Source: Pseudomonas sp. QTF5
GTDB lineage: Bacteria > Pseudomonadota > Gammaproteobacteria > Pseudomonadales > Pseudomonadaceae
Direction of reading: 5' to 3'
Length of the DNA: 58,223 bases
Assembly (NCBI RefSeq): GCF_000512695.2
Contig: NZ_AZRW02000040.1
Coordinates: 1 to 58,223 of the forward strand
Shown here: positions 19,156 through 28,056 of the stretch, one piece after another
Numbering within the stretch: the stretch's first letter is position 1
Layout of the letters: the number at the start of each line of letters is the position of its first letter
Made by a program: the position numbers and the translations under genes
Notes under the pieces: generated by a model
The model's input: the letters and a program-made list of their open reading frames with translations, nothing else
What the model was told of the DNA's origin: nothing
The model's database searches: none

Positions 19156-20436
19156 TCAGGACTTGTCGATCAACCTGCCCAACCCATCCAGCAACCGCTG
19201 CAACGCGCCCTGGTTGGTGCGCATCACTTTCAGCCCCGCCTCCGCCATCCGCTGCGCATCGCTCGGCAATTCGAACAGCCGCTGCACCGCCAGCGCCAGA
19301 CTTTCGGCATCATCGACCTCGGCCAACGCCCCGGCACTGCGCAATTGCGCGGCGATTTCGAGAAAATTGAACAAATGCGGCCCGCTGAGCACCGGTTTGG
19401 CCAGGGCTGCCGGCTCTAGCAGGTTATGCCCGCCGTTGGGCACCAGGCTGCCACCGACGAACGCGCTGTCGGCCAATGCATAGAGAAACAGCAACTCGCC
19501 CATGGTGTCGCCCAGCAGTACCGAAGTGCTTGCGGTAACCAGCTCGCCCGTCGAACGGCGCACCGTGGCGAAACCCTGCTGCCGGCACAATTCGAACACC
19601 GGATTGAAGCGCTCCGGATGACGCGGCACCAGAATCAGCAAGGCATCGGGATGATTGGTCAGCAGCCGACGATGGGCAGCCAGCACCACGTCATCTTCCC
19701 CTTCATGTGTACTCGCGGCGATCCACACCGGGCGATCCTGCGCCTGCCACTGCGCACGCAATTCCCCGGCGCGCTGCAGCAGTTGCGGGTCGATGGTCAA
19801 ATCGAACTTGATCGAACCGGTCACTTCGACGGTTTCCGGGCGCGCGCCCAAATCCCGGAAGCGCTGCGCCTCGGCTTCGGTCTGCACCGCGAACAGGCTC
19901 ATCTCGGCGAGCATCGGCCGAGTCAGTTTATGGAAGCGGCCATAGCCTTTGGCTGAGCGTTCAGACAGTCGCGCATTGGCCAGCGCCACGGGGATCCCGC
20001 GTTTGGCGCATTGATGGATATGGTTGGGCCAGAGCTCGGTTTCCATGATCACCGCCAGTTTCGGCCGGGCCCGATCAAGGAATCGCTTTGCTGCGCAGGG
20101 CAAGTCATAAGGCAAATAGCAGTGCTGAATGCGCGGCTCGTTGGCGAACAGTGCCTGGATGCGCTCGGACCCGGTCGGGGTCATGCAGGTGACGGTGATC
20201 GGCAGCGTCGGATACCGTTGCAGCAAGGCACGAATCATCGGCGCCGCCGCGATGCTTTCGCCCACCGACACCGCGTGCACCCAGAGGCCGCCCGGCTTCA
20301 TTGCCGGTAGCGCGAGGGAGAAACGCTCGCCAATGCGCTTGGCGTATGCCGGTGCCTTGCGCGCCCGCAGCCAAAGCCGAATCGCTACCAATGGCAGCCC
20401 CAGGTAAAACAACGCGGTATAGAGAATTCTATTCAT
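19156..20436 (-). CDS. waaA: 3-deoxy-D-manno-octulosonic acid (Kdo) transferase
   Basis: Adds Kdo residues to lipid IVA, the first step of LPS core assembly, at the inner face of the inner membrane. The 426-residue protein begins MNRILYTALFYLGLPL (membrane-anchoring helix). It shows GLWVHAVSVGESIAAAP with the catalytic-region Glu, TCMTPTGSERI, METELWPNHI, ALANARLSERSAKGY, and the sugar-nucleotide-binding GGSLVPNGGHNLLEPAALAKPV. Family length and motifs agree. Confidence 0.97.
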   Translation of the reverse strand: MNRILYTALFYLGLPLVAIRLWLRARKAPAYAKRIGERFSLALPAMKPGGLWVHAVSVGESIAAAPMIRALLQRYPTLPITVTCMTPTGSERIQALFANEPRIQHCYLPYDLPCAAKRFLDRARPKLAVIMETELWPNHIHQCAKRGIPVALANARLSERSAKGYGRFHKLTRPMLAEMSLFAVQTEAEAQRFRDLGARPETVEVTGSIKFDLTIDPQLLQRAGELRAQWQAQDRPVWIAASTHEGEDDVVLAAHRRLLTNHPDALLILVPRHPERFNPVFELCRQQGFATVRRSTGELVTASTSVLLGDTMGELLFLYALADSAFVGGSLVPNGGHNLLEPAALAKPVLSGPHLFNFLEIAAQLRSAGALAEVDDAESLALAVQRLFELPSDAQRMAEAGLKVMRTNQGALQRLLDGLGRLIDKS

Positions 20437-20458
20437 GGCGGCGGAGTTTATCGGGTTT

Positions 20459-21349
20459 TTAGCCGATCGCCTGCAAGTGCACGGCAAAACGTTCCGCCAG
20501 CCAACGAGCCGCCGGGCCGAGGGGCTCGTCGCGGCGCCAGACCAGTTCGACAATCAATGCCGGCGGAGTCCATTCGCTGGCCAGTTCGACCATCTGATTC
20601 TGATACGCCGGGTACTGCACCACATGTCGCGGCAGCCAGGCCCAACCAAGGCCGCGCATCACCCATTCAGCCATCACGTAGAAACTGTCGGCGCGCCAGA
20701 CCTGCGGGCTGGCCGGTTCGCTGCCGGGATAGACGCTGGACTGCGTGGACATCAGCAACTGTCGATGCTGCGCCAATTGCTGACAATCGACCTGCGTCTG
20801 CTTCGCCAAGGGATGCCCCGCGCCGCACACCGTGACCATTTCGACGCTGCCCAGCACTCGCCGCTCGAGGGCTTCGGGAATCTGTTCGTGATAGAACAAC
20901 AAGCCCAGATCGGCCCGACGCTCCACCAGTTTGCGCGCCACATCGCCCTGGGCGGCGCTGGTCAGTTGCACTTCGAGGCTGGGAAATTTTTCTGCCAGAG
21001 CCTCAAAGCTCTCAACCACCGCTTGATAGGGCATCGCCTCGTCCTGGGCCACACGCAGACTCGCTTCCTGGCCACGCATCATCGCCAATGCGCGGCCATT
21101 GAGGCGCTCGCATTGGCGCAGCACTTCCCGCGCCTCTTCAAGCAGGGCGGTGCCGGCTTCGGTGAGTTTCGGCTGACGGCCACTGCTGCGATCGAACAGG
21201 CTGACACCCAGGTCCTCTTCCAGCAGCGCGATCGAACTGCTGACCGCTGACTGCGCCTTGCGCTGATCCCGCGCCACCGCGGAAAACGAACGCTGTTCCG
21301 CGACGCTCACAAACAAGCGCAGCTGTTCCAGATTCCATTGCATGTTCAT
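20459..21349 (-). CDS. LysR-type transcriptional regulator
   Basis: A 296-residue regulator with an N-terminal winged helix-turn-helix (LEQLRLFVSVAEQRSFSAVARDQRKAQSAVSSSIALLEEDLGVSLFDR, about 6-54) and a periplasmic-binding-protein-like effector domain. An in-frame ATG two codons later is an equally good start. It is divergent from the EmrE-type pump gene across 103 bases holding a GGTAA-N5-TTACC palindrome, so it may control that pump. The effector is unknown. Confidence 0.93.
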   Translation of the reverse strand: MNMQWNLEQLRLFVSVAEQRSFSAVARDQRKAQSAVSSSIALLEEDLGVSLFDRSSGRQPKLTEAGTALLEEAREVLRQCERLNGRALAMMRGQEASLRVAQDEAMPYQAVVESFEALAEKFPSLEVQLTSAAQGDVARKLVERRADLGLLFYHEQIPEALERRVLGSVEMVTVCGAGHPLAKQTQVDCQQLAQHRQLLMSTQSSVYPGSEPASPQVWRADSFYVMAEWVMRGLGWAWLPRHVVQYPAYQNQMVELASEWTPPALIVELVWRRDEPLGPAARWLAERFAVHLQAIG

Positions 21350-21375
21350 GGTTCAACCCATCTTAAGAACAGATA

Positions 21376-21390
21376 GGTAATGACTTTACC
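21376..21390. promoter_or_regulatory. Candidate LysR operator overlapping the emrE -35 region
   Basis: GGTAA (21376-21380) and TTACC (21386-21390) form a 15-base interrupted palindrome between the LysR gene and the pump gene. TTTACC at 21385-21390 with TAGAAT at 21407-21412 (16-base spacer) is a possible promoter for the pump, so the palindrome would overlap its -35 box. Confidence 0.4.
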
Positions 21391-21452
21391 GCATCTGGCG
21401 AATCTCTAGAATGCCGACCTCAGAGAGCAACACTTCACACGAGGATTGACCC

Positions 21453-21785
21453 ATGACCGCTTACTACTACCTGGCCATCGCCATCTGCGCCGAAGTGATC
21501 GCTACCGTATCGATGAAAGCGGTCAAAGGTTTCAGTACGCCGCTGCCGCTGCTGCTGGTCATCGTCGGTTACGGCATTGCTTTCTGGATGCTGACCCTGG
21601 TGGTGCGCAGCGTTCCGGTGGGCGTGGCCTACGCGGTGTGGGCCGGCATGGGGATCGTGATGGTCAGCGTCGCGGCGCTGTTTATCTACGGGCAGAAGCT
21701 GGATGTGCCGGCGATGCTGGGGATGGCGCTGATTGTGCTGGGCGTTGTGGTTATTCAGCTGTTCTCCAAAACTGCGGGACACTAA
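21453..21785 (+). CDS. emrE: Small multidrug resistance (EmrE-type) efflux pump
   Basis: A 110-residue SMR-family proton antiporter that exports cationic compounds such as quaternary ammonium ions. Four membrane segments are visible. The essential Glu14 (AICAEVIATVSMK) and the Tyr60/Trp63 of helix 3 (VAYAVWAGMG) are at the same positions as in E. coli EmrE, and a GMALIVLGVVVI segment forms helix 4. It probably works as a homodimer. The pump versus the Sug/guanidinium subgroup cannot be settled by eye, but the residues favour the drug-pump type. Confidence 0.9.
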   Translation: MTAYYYLAIAICAEVIATVSMKAVKGFSTPLPLLLVIVGYGIAFWMLTLVVRSVPVGVAYAVWAGMGIVMVSVAALFIYGQKLDVPAMLGMALIVLGVVVIQLFSKTAGH

Positions 21786-21804
21786 AACCCGAAGCACGAT
21801 CTAT

Positions 21805-21894
21805 TGTGGGAGCGGGCTTGCTCGCGAAAGCGGCCTATCAGTCGACATTGATGCTAACTGACCTACCGCCTTCGCGAGCAAGCCCGCTCCCACA
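21805..21894. repeat. REP doublet (tail-to-tail, short spacer)
   Basis: REP cores at 21805-21830 (plus) and about 21870-21894 (minus), in the opposite arrangement to the doublets at 3097, 10638 and 15052. The roughly 31-base spacer, with AACTGAC, resembles that of the doublet at 45449-45538. Confidence 0.88.
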
Positions 21895-21984
21895 GGTTTT
21901 GCATCCTCTCTATTGATCACCAACAAATCCCCTCCGCATCGAGTCTGTATACTGCGCCCTCGTCTTGAACACTGAGGTCGCTGC

Positions 21985-23160
21985 ATGCCATCCGTTATTT
22001 CCACCGACGTTCTGATTGTCGGCGCTGGTGTCGCCGGCCTCTGGCTGAATGCGCGCCTGCGCCGTCAGGGTTTTTCGACCGTGCTGGTGGAAAGCGCCAG
22101 CCTCGGTGGCGGGCAGAGCCTGAAGTCCCAGGGCATCATCCACGGCGGCGCCAAGTACGCGTTGCACGGTGCTCTGACCGGCGCCTCGGAAGCCATTGCC
22201 GACATGCCGCGGCGCTGGCGCGAAGCGCTGGCCGGTGACGGTGAGCTGGACTTGTCCGGTGTGCGTCTATTGTCTGAAGCCCATTACCTCTGGTCTCCCG
22301 GCACCCTCGCCGGCAACCTTACCAGCTTCTTTGCCAGCAAAGCCGTGCGCGGGCGGGTCGATCAGGTCAAGGGCGAACAATTGCCGCCAGCGTTGCAAGA
22401 CAAGCGCTTCAAGGGCAAGGTCTACCGCCTGACGGAACTGGTGGTCGACGTGCCGAGCCTGATCCAGCGCCTGGCCGATCTGGCTGGCGACGGTCTGCTG
22501 GCTGGTCAGCACATCGAACCGCTGCTGGAAAACGGCGAACTGGTCGGTTTGAAAGTCGACGAACGCGAGATCCGCGCCCAGCGCATCGTCCTCAGCGCCG
22601 GTGCCGGCACCGCCGACCTGCTCACGGCGCTGGGCCTGAGCCAACCGGCGATGCAGCGCCGTCCCCTGCACATGATCATCGTCAAAGGCCCGGGCCTTAA
22701 ACCGCTGTACGCCCACTGCCTGGGCGGTGGGCCGAAGCCGCGCATCACCGTGACCACTCACCCGGCCGCCGATGGCCAGTGGGTCTGGTATGTGGGAGGC
22801 GACATCGCCGAAGCCGAAGGTGTGGCCCGCGACCCTGCGACGCAGATCGCCAGCGCGCAAAAAGAACTCGGCAACCTGCTGCCGTGGATCGACCTGAGCA
22901 CCGCACAGTGGGCGACCTTGCGGGTCGAACGCGCGGAGCCGCTGCAATCGGGTCTGACTCGCCCGGACAATGCCTTTCTCGCCGAGCAAGATCGTCTGCT
23001 GGTAGGTTGGCCGACCAAACTGGCCCTGGCGCCGGACTTCGCTGACCGTGTCCTCGCCGCACTGCAACGCGACGGCATTCAACCGAGCCATCCGGCGCCG
23101 CTGCCGGAACTGCCGAAACCGCCAATGGGCGTCCCTGCCTGGGAGCAACTGCTGCCATGA
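21985..23160 (+). CDS. FAD-dependent oxidoreductase (DAO type)
   Basis: A 391-residue flavoprotein of the D-amino-acid-oxidase fold. The N-terminal Rossmann motif GAGVAG (13-18) is followed by LVESASLGGGQSLKSQGIIHGGAKYAL, and the middle holds the usual substrate-domain strand pattern. No secretion signal. The substrate is unknown. It overlaps the aldo/keto reductase gene by four bases (ATGA), so the two enzymes may act in one pathway. Confidence 0.88.
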   Translation: MPSVISTDVLIVGAGVAGLWLNARLRRQGFSTVLVESASLGGGQSLKSQGIIHGGAKYALHGALTGASEAIADMPRRWREALAGDGELDLSGVRLLSEAHYLWSPGTLAGNLTSFFASKAVRGRVDQVKGEQLPPALQDKRFKGKVYRLTELVVDVPSLIQRLADLAGDGLLAGQHIEPLLENGELVGLKVDEREIRAQRIVLSAGAGTADLLTALGLSQPAMQRRPLHMIIVKGPGLKPLYAHCLGGGPKPRITVTTHPAADGQWVWYVGGDIAEAEGVARDPATQIASAQKELGNLLPWIDLSTAQWATLRVERAEPLQSGLTRPDNAFLAEQDRLLVGWPTKLALAPDFADRVLAALQRDGIQPSHPAPLPELPKPPMGVPAWEQLLP

Positions 23161-23969
23161 GCCAACCCACCCTGCACGATCTGCATCGCCCTCTGGGCAG
23201 CACCGGCCTGCTGGTATCGCCTCTGGGCCTGGGCACGGTGAAACTTGGCCGCGATCAAGGGGTGAAATACCCCAACGGCTTCCAGATCCCCGGCGATGAT
23301 GAAGCACGCATGCTGCTCAAACTCGCGCGGGATCTGGGCATCAATCTGATCGATACCGCGCCGGCCTATGGCCGCAGCGAAGAGCGTCTTGGCCCGTTGC
23401 TGCGTGGTCAACGTCAGGACTGGGTGATCGTGAGCAAGGTTGGCGAAGAGTTTGTCGACGGCCAGTCGCACCACGACTTCAGCGCCGCCCATACTCGCCT
23501 GTCGGTGGAGCGCAGCCTGCAACGGCTGGAAACGGATGTTATCGATCTGGTGTTGGTGCACTCCGATGGCAACGACCTGGCAATCCTCAATGACAGCGAG
23601 GTCTATGCGACCCTTGCCGAGCTCAAGCGCGAAGGCAAGATTCGCGGCTTCGGCTTTTCCGGAAAAACCGTCGAAGGCGGCTTGAAGGCTCTGGAACAAG
23701 GTGATTGCGCGATGGTCACCTACAATCTGAACGAACAGAACGAGAAGCCAGTCATTGACTATGCTGCTGCTCACGGCAAAGCGATCCTGGTCAAAAAAGC
23801 CTTGGCCAGCGGCCACGTCTGCCTGAGCCCGGGCGTGGACCCGGTACGCGCCAGCTTCGAATTGTTGTTTGAACACACGGGCGTGGCCAGTGCTATTGTC
23901 GGGACCATCAATCCGCTGCACCTCGCCCACAACGTCGCGACTGTTGCCCAAGTCCTTCGTAGCAACTGA
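23157..23969 (+). CDS. Aldo/keto reductase
   Basis: A 270-residue NAD(P)H-dependent reductase with the family tetrad in place: Asp66 and Tyr71 in NLIDTAPAYGRSEERLG, Lys94 in VSKVG, and His135 in LVLVHSDG. The C-terminal SAIVGTINPLHLAHNV matches the cofactor-binding segment. It is translationally coupled to the flavoprotein upstream and followed after 32 bases by the Nudix-like gene. The substrate is not evident. Confidence 0.9.
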   Translation: MSQPTLHDLHRPLGSTGLLVSPLGLGTVKLGRDQGVKYPNGFQIPGDDEARMLLKLARDLGINLIDTAPAYGRSEERLGPLLRGQRQDWVIVSKVGEEFVDGQSHHDFSAAHTRLSVERSLQRLETDVIDLVLVHSDGNDLAILNDSEVYATLAELKREGKIRGFGFSGKTVEGGLKALEQGDCAMVTYNLNEQNEKPVIDYAAAHGKAILVKKALASGHVCLSPGVDPVRASFELLFEHTGVASAIVGTINPLHLAHNVATVAQVLRSN

Positions 23970-24001
23970 TGCCGCCCGCGCGGCCTTAAGCAGGAGCCGA
24001 C

Positions 24002-24967
24002 ATGCCGCGTACGCTGATCAGAAAGAACCCGAGCAACTTCAAGACCCTGCCGTTATTCGTCGAAGCGACCCCCGAAGGCCTGAGTTATCAGAGCGTCGGA
24101 ATGCCGCTGAATTTCTCCCAGACCCTGCAACGCCGTCGCCCGGTGACGGTGCCCGACAGCGAGCGGTTTGCCCTGGAGCTGGCGAACCTCGGGGTTTCGG
24201 TGCGTCTGACCTTGCATTGGCAGAATCGCGATTACTGGGTGTTGGTACGTCAGCGTCGGCAGGACCGCGGCGATGTGGTGCTCAAGCTGATCTCGGGTTA
24301 CGTGCCGGCCCATGAACTGAACCTGCCGTTGCACACGGCGACCCAGGAAATTGCCGAAGAGTGCCTGCTGGAAACCCCGGAAGGCTGGCTCAGCGGGCGT
24401 TTCAACGACACCTGGCTGCCAGCGCCCTACTCATCCGCCTTGCATTACCGCGAAGCCCTGCCGTTTCGCCTGACGCCGTTGTCTGGCTCGGCGCGGCCGG
24501 TGCGCTGCGCCCATATGCAGTTGATCGAACGCCCACAGGCCTACGTGCATTTGCCGACAGCGTCGCTGCAATTGATCTACGACTTACGCCTGGACGTGCC
24601 CAAGGAAGCCAAATCCCTGAGCCTGTTCCATGTCGACGAGCGGCTGGAGGGCGATCAACTGGTGGCCCGGCTCGATCGCAAACATCCTGACTTGTATCTG
24701 ATGCCATTGCAGGACGGTCAGCCCACGGCCGAGCTGTATACCTTGAAAAAGGATCAGCTGTACCCGGCGAGTACCCGCGGGTTGTATCTGGCAGAGAGTT
24801 TTGCCCGACAGGAAGGGTGGCTGGTGAAGGACGAGCGGATTCGCTGGAAAGACTGGGTGCAGCAACAGGGTTTGAGCCCGCCGGGGAAGGATTCGGGTTT
24901 AGCCCGCTGGCACGGAAAAGCAAAGCAACTGCTGAAAAGAATCGTGCCGCGCAAGGCTGCACGATAA
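24002..24967 (+). CDS. Uncharacterised protein with a degenerate Nudix-like box
   Basis: A 321-residue cytoplasmic protein that I do not recognise as a named family. Residues 76-130 look like a Nudix fold: a strand pair DYWVLVRQRRQDRGDVVLKLISG, then G99-x5-E105, nine residues, and QEIAEECLL (115-123). Compared with the Nudix consensus, the Arg is Gln, the spacing is two residues longer, and the Gly near the end is Leu, while the metal-binding QE..EE carboxylates remain. The C-terminal half is without known motifs and ends in a basic tail. It is the third gene after the oxidoreductase and aldo/keto reductase, with ribosome site CAGGAG. Confidence 0.85.
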   Translation: MPRTLIRKNPSNFKTLPLFVEATPEGLSYQSVGMPLNFSQTLQRRRPVTVPDSERFALELANLGVSVRLTLHWQNRDYWVLVRQRRQDRGDVVLKLISGYVPAHELNLPLHTATQEIAEECLLETPEGWLSGRFNDTWLPAPYSSALHYREALPFRLTPLSGSARPVRCAHMQLIERPQAYVHLPTASLQLIYDLRLDVPKEAKSLSLFHVDERLEGDQLVARLDRKHPDLYLMPLQDGQPTAELYTLKKDQLYPASTRGLYLAESFARQEGWLVKDERIRWKDWVQQQGLSPPGKDSGLARWHGKAKQLLKRIVPRKAAR

Positions 24968-24974
24968 AGAAACC

Positions 24975-25106
24975 TGTGGCGAGGGAGCTTGCTCCCGCTC
25001 GGCTGCGCAGCAGTCGTAAAACTCGCGACGCGATCAATCTGAAAAACCGCGGTCTATGGCTTTGGGGCCGCTTCGCGACCCAGCGGGAGCAAGCTCCCTC
25101 GCCACA
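24975..25106. repeat. Second-family REP doublet
   Basis: TGTGGCGAGGGAGCTTGCTC at 24975 is repeated inverted at the end (25083-25106) with GCTGCGCAGCAG-type symmetry inside. It lies between the convergent Nudix-like gene and hldE, the same convergent setting as the copy at 19007. Confidence 0.85.
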
Positions 25107-25120
25107 GTGACCGCGCCGTT

Positions 25121-26542
25121 TCAGTGATTGCGGATCTTCTCGACAATCGCCGTGGTCGAGCTGTTTTCCACCAGCCCCAGCACTTTCACGGTCCCGCCGT
25201 AAGCTGTGACGATGTCTGCGCCGACCACTTGATCGATCCCGTAATCGCCTCCCTTGACCAACACATCTGGCTTGACCTCGCGCAGAAGGTTTTCCGGGGT
25301 ACCTTCTGCGAAGCTGATTACCCAGTCCACGGCGCCTAAACCTGCCAGTACCGCCATGCGACGGTCGACGCTGTTGATCGGCCGACCCGGCCCTTTCAAG
25401 CGGCTCACCGACGCATCGTCGTTGACCGCCACGATCAGGCGATCGCCTTGGGCACGCGCCTGTTCGAGATAGGTCACGTGGCCGGCGTGCAGGATGTCGA
25501 AGCAGCCATTGGTGAACACAATCTTCTCGTTGTGCGCGCGTGCATCGTCGACTGCCAGCAGCAGCTGCTCCAGCCCCAACACACCACGCTCGGAACCTTC
25601 TTCACGCTGAATTGCACGACGCAGTTCCGGCGCGCTGATAGCCGCCGTACCGAGCTTGCCGACCACGATGCCCGCCGCCAGATTGGCCAGGGCCACCGCG
25701 TGGGGCAGTTCTTCGCCAGCGGCGATCGCCGCCGCCAGGGTAGAAATCACGGTGTCACCGGCGCCGGTCACGTCGAACACTTCACGGGCACGGGCCGGCA
25801 GGTGCAACGCCGGATGATCCGGGCGCAGCAAGGTCATGCCGTGTTCGCCACGGGTCACCAGCAAGGCGCCGAGATCCAGGTCGTGCATCAGCTGCGCGCC
25901 TTTGCTCACCAGTTCGTGTTCGTCGGCGCAACCACCGACAATGGTTTCGAACTCGCTGAGGTTCGGGGTGATCAGGCTCGCGCCGCGGTAAATCGAGAAA
26001 TCTTTGCCCTTGGGATCGGCCAGCACCGGAATGCCACGGGCACGGGCGGCCTGGATCAGCACCTGATGGTTTTTCAGCGCGCCTTTGCCGTAGTCGGACA
26101 GCACCAGCACCTTGATGCCTTCGAGCAATTCGTCGACTTGCTCGCCCAGCGCCAGCGCGTCGGTAGAGAAAGGTTCTTCGAAGTCGATACGCAGCAATTG
26201 CTGGTGGCGGCTCATCACCCGCAGCTTGACGATGGTCGGCTGATGCGCGATGCGCTGGAACAATGCCCGTACGCCAGCGCCCTTGAGGCTATTGACCAGA
26301 CTGTCGGCAGCCTCGTCGTCGCCAGTCACGCCGACCAGCGAGGCCGGCGCACCGAGCGCGGCAATGTTCAGGGCAACGTTGGCGGCACCGCCCGGGCGGT
26401 CCTCGATTTGCTCGACTTTGACTACCGGTACCGGTGCCTCAGGGGAAATCCGTGAGGTACCACCATGCCAGTAACGGTCGAGCATGACATCACCGACCAC
26501 CAGGACAGGGGCCTGATCGAATCGTGGCATGGATAACTTCAT
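25121..26542 (-). CDS. hldE: Bifunctional heptose kinase / ADP-heptose synthase
   Basis: Makes ADP-glycero-manno-heptose for the LPS inner core. The 473-residue protein has a PfkB-type kinase half (about 1-320: VLVVGDVMLDRYWHG, GGAANVALNIAALG, and the anion-hole VTGAGDTVISTLAAA) and a nucleotidyltransferase half beginning FTNGCFDILHAGHVTYLEQA (HxGH motif). Start MKLSMPRFDQAP, as in Pseudomonas homologues. It is the last gene of the minus-strand waaL-msbA-mig14-dnpA-hldE series. Confidence 0.97.
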   Translation of the reverse strand: MKLSMPRFDQAPVLVVGDVMLDRYWHGGTSRISPEAPVPVVKVEQIEDRPGGAANVALNIAALGAPASLVGVTGDDEAADSLVNSLKGAGVRALFQRIAHQPTIVKLRVMSRHQQLLRIDFEEPFSTDALALGEQVDELLEGIKVLVLSDYGKGALKNHQVLIQAARARGIPVLADPKGKDFSIYRGASLITPNLSEFETIVGGCADEHELVSKGAQLMHDLDLGALLVTRGEHGMTLLRPDHPALHLPARAREVFDVTGAGDTVISTLAAAIAAGEELPHAVALANLAAGIVVGKLGTAAISAPELRRAIQREEGSERGVLGLEQLLLAVDDARAHNEKIVFTNGCFDILHAGHVTYLEQARAQGDRLIVAVNDDASVSRLKGPGRPINSVDRRMAVLAGLGAVDWVISFAEGTPENLLREVKPDVLVKGGDYGIDQVVGADIVTAYGGTVKVLGLVENSSTTAIVEKIRNH

Positions 26543-26618
26543 GGAAACTCCAGGGGCAATAAAAGCGTCGCGGATAATAACATAGCGAAAGAGTACGGCC
26601 GCACGCGAGCAAAGAGGC

Positions 26619-28040
26619 TCAGCGGCGATCATCCAGTGGAGGGCCATCCAGCGGACGCACCCAGAAAAGTTCGTGTCGGCGCACCGCTTTGCGGAAAAAC
26701 TCGTCTTCACCGGTGCGGGGCCAGCGACGCCCGGCCAACAACCGCTGAATCACCCGGCGCAGACGTCTTTTGAGCGGTGGACGGCCCTGCAAGTCGTGCT
26801 GCATGCCCAAGGCCATGGCTTTGTCCATGCGGGTTGGTACATCCAGCAACGGGCTCCATAGCCCATCGGCCGGCAACGGCTCGATGGTCGGCGGCAGGGC
26901 AATGCCATAACCCGCCGGGCCCATCGGCCAGCGGTCGTTGTCGTGCAGGTGATTGGCATAGAGCAGCAGGGTACGCGGGCGCCAGGTACTAAGCTCAATC
27001 GCCTCCATCAAGGCGCGAGTGCTGGCGACATGATCGCTATGGGGATCCAGTTCGGGATGGGGTGTCAGCACCGCGTCGGGCCGGTGATGCTCAAGCAGAC
27101 GCGCCAGATCAGCCACCAGGTTGCGCCAATGGGGCTGACCATCGACATCACCCGGCAGGCTCAGGGCATTGTGCCGACGCACGTCGCGTATATCGCTCTC
27201 CCCCGACTCCCGGGAACCGAAGCTTTGCTCCGGCTGCTGCGCCATCGCATTCAGTTGCAAGCAGTAGTAACCCAATTGCACACACTGTTGTTGTGGCACC
27301 CCGCCCCACAGCGGCACTGCCAGACTGTCCCAACTGCGCAGACGCCCCTTGAGTCGGGCGGCCTGAGCGGCGTCGAGGCCCAGATCGCGGTAGTTTTCGG
27401 CCTCGATCTCGCCTTGGGTCAGTGTGACGATAGCCACCTCGGACGCCCGGCTATAGAGACCGAAAGCCGCCAGCTCGGCATCATCGGCATGGGGGGCGAT
27501 GATCAGCAGACGCTGCTGGCCAAAATCCGGATGACTCAGGGCGTGCAAAATTGCCTGTGGCACCAGGCTGCAAAAGCGTCCACGTAATGTCAGGGTCCCG
27601 GCAGCCAGCGCCGAACCTTGCCCGGACAGATTGAGAAAACGCTCTCCCGCAACACCGCGCTCCAGATCCTGACGGTCGTCACCGATCCATACCTGGGGAT
27701 CAAAAAAACGACCCAGCCAGTGGCTCTTGACTCGCACCTGCAAAACCAGGGTTTGCGCCACGCCAAAGTCGCCCGCCACCTGCAAGACACCATTGACCAG
27801 GGTGGCGGGGAACTGCGGCGTACCCGCCGGGAAGTCATAGCGATAATCGTCGCCCGGGGCATAGAACAGATGGTCGGCGAACCAGGCTTCATGGGCGATC
27901 CAGCCCAACAGCAGGAACAGCGGCAACGGCCACCATGCGACAAAAATGCCAAATAATAATGCAGCCAACAACGCACCGATCAGCACCACACGTTTGCGTT
28001 GGCGATGGCGTTTCAGCAATTGTTGCTTGCGTGCGCTCAT
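26619..28040 (-). CDS. dnpA: PIG-L family de-N-acetylase, DnpA-like
   Basis: A 473-residue membrane-anchored protein. Two hydrophobic segments at about 17-35 and 38-58 anchor it. The C-terminal two thirds are a PIG-L/LmbE zinc deacetylase domain with HADDAELAAFG (metal-binding His-Asp-Asp) and HSDHVAST (second His). PAO1 carries a PIG-L gene, dnpA (PA5002), in its LPS core locus that is linked to antibiotic persistence; synteny and family support orthology here. The substrate, perhaps an acetylated amino sugar of LPS, is unproven. It starts 16 bases after the mig-14-like gene. Confidence 0.88.
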   Translation of the reverse strand: MSARKQQLLKRHRQRKRVVLIGALLAALLFGIFVAWWPLPLFLLLGWIAHEAWFADHLFYAPGDDYRYDFPAGTPQFPATLVNGVLQVAGDFGVAQTLVLQVRVKSHWLGRFFDPQVWIGDDRQDLERGVAGERFLNLSGQGSALAAGTLTLRGRFCSLVPQAILHALSHPDFGQQRLLIIAPHADDAELAAFGLYSRASEVAIVTLTQGEIEAENYRDLGLDAAQAARLKGRLRSWDSLAVPLWGGVPQQQCVQLGYYCLQLNAMAQQPEQSFGSRESGESDIRDVRRHNALSLPGDVDGQPHWRNLVADLARLLEHHRPDAVLTPHPELDPHSDHVASTRALMEAIELSTWRPRTLLLYANHLHDNDRWPMGPAGYGIALPPTIEPLPADGLWSPLLDVPTRMDKAMALGMQHDLQGRPPLKRRLRRVIQRLLAGRRWPRTGEDEFFRKAVRRHELFWVRPLDGPPLDDRR

Positions 28041-28056
28041 GACTGCCTGTCCTCGC

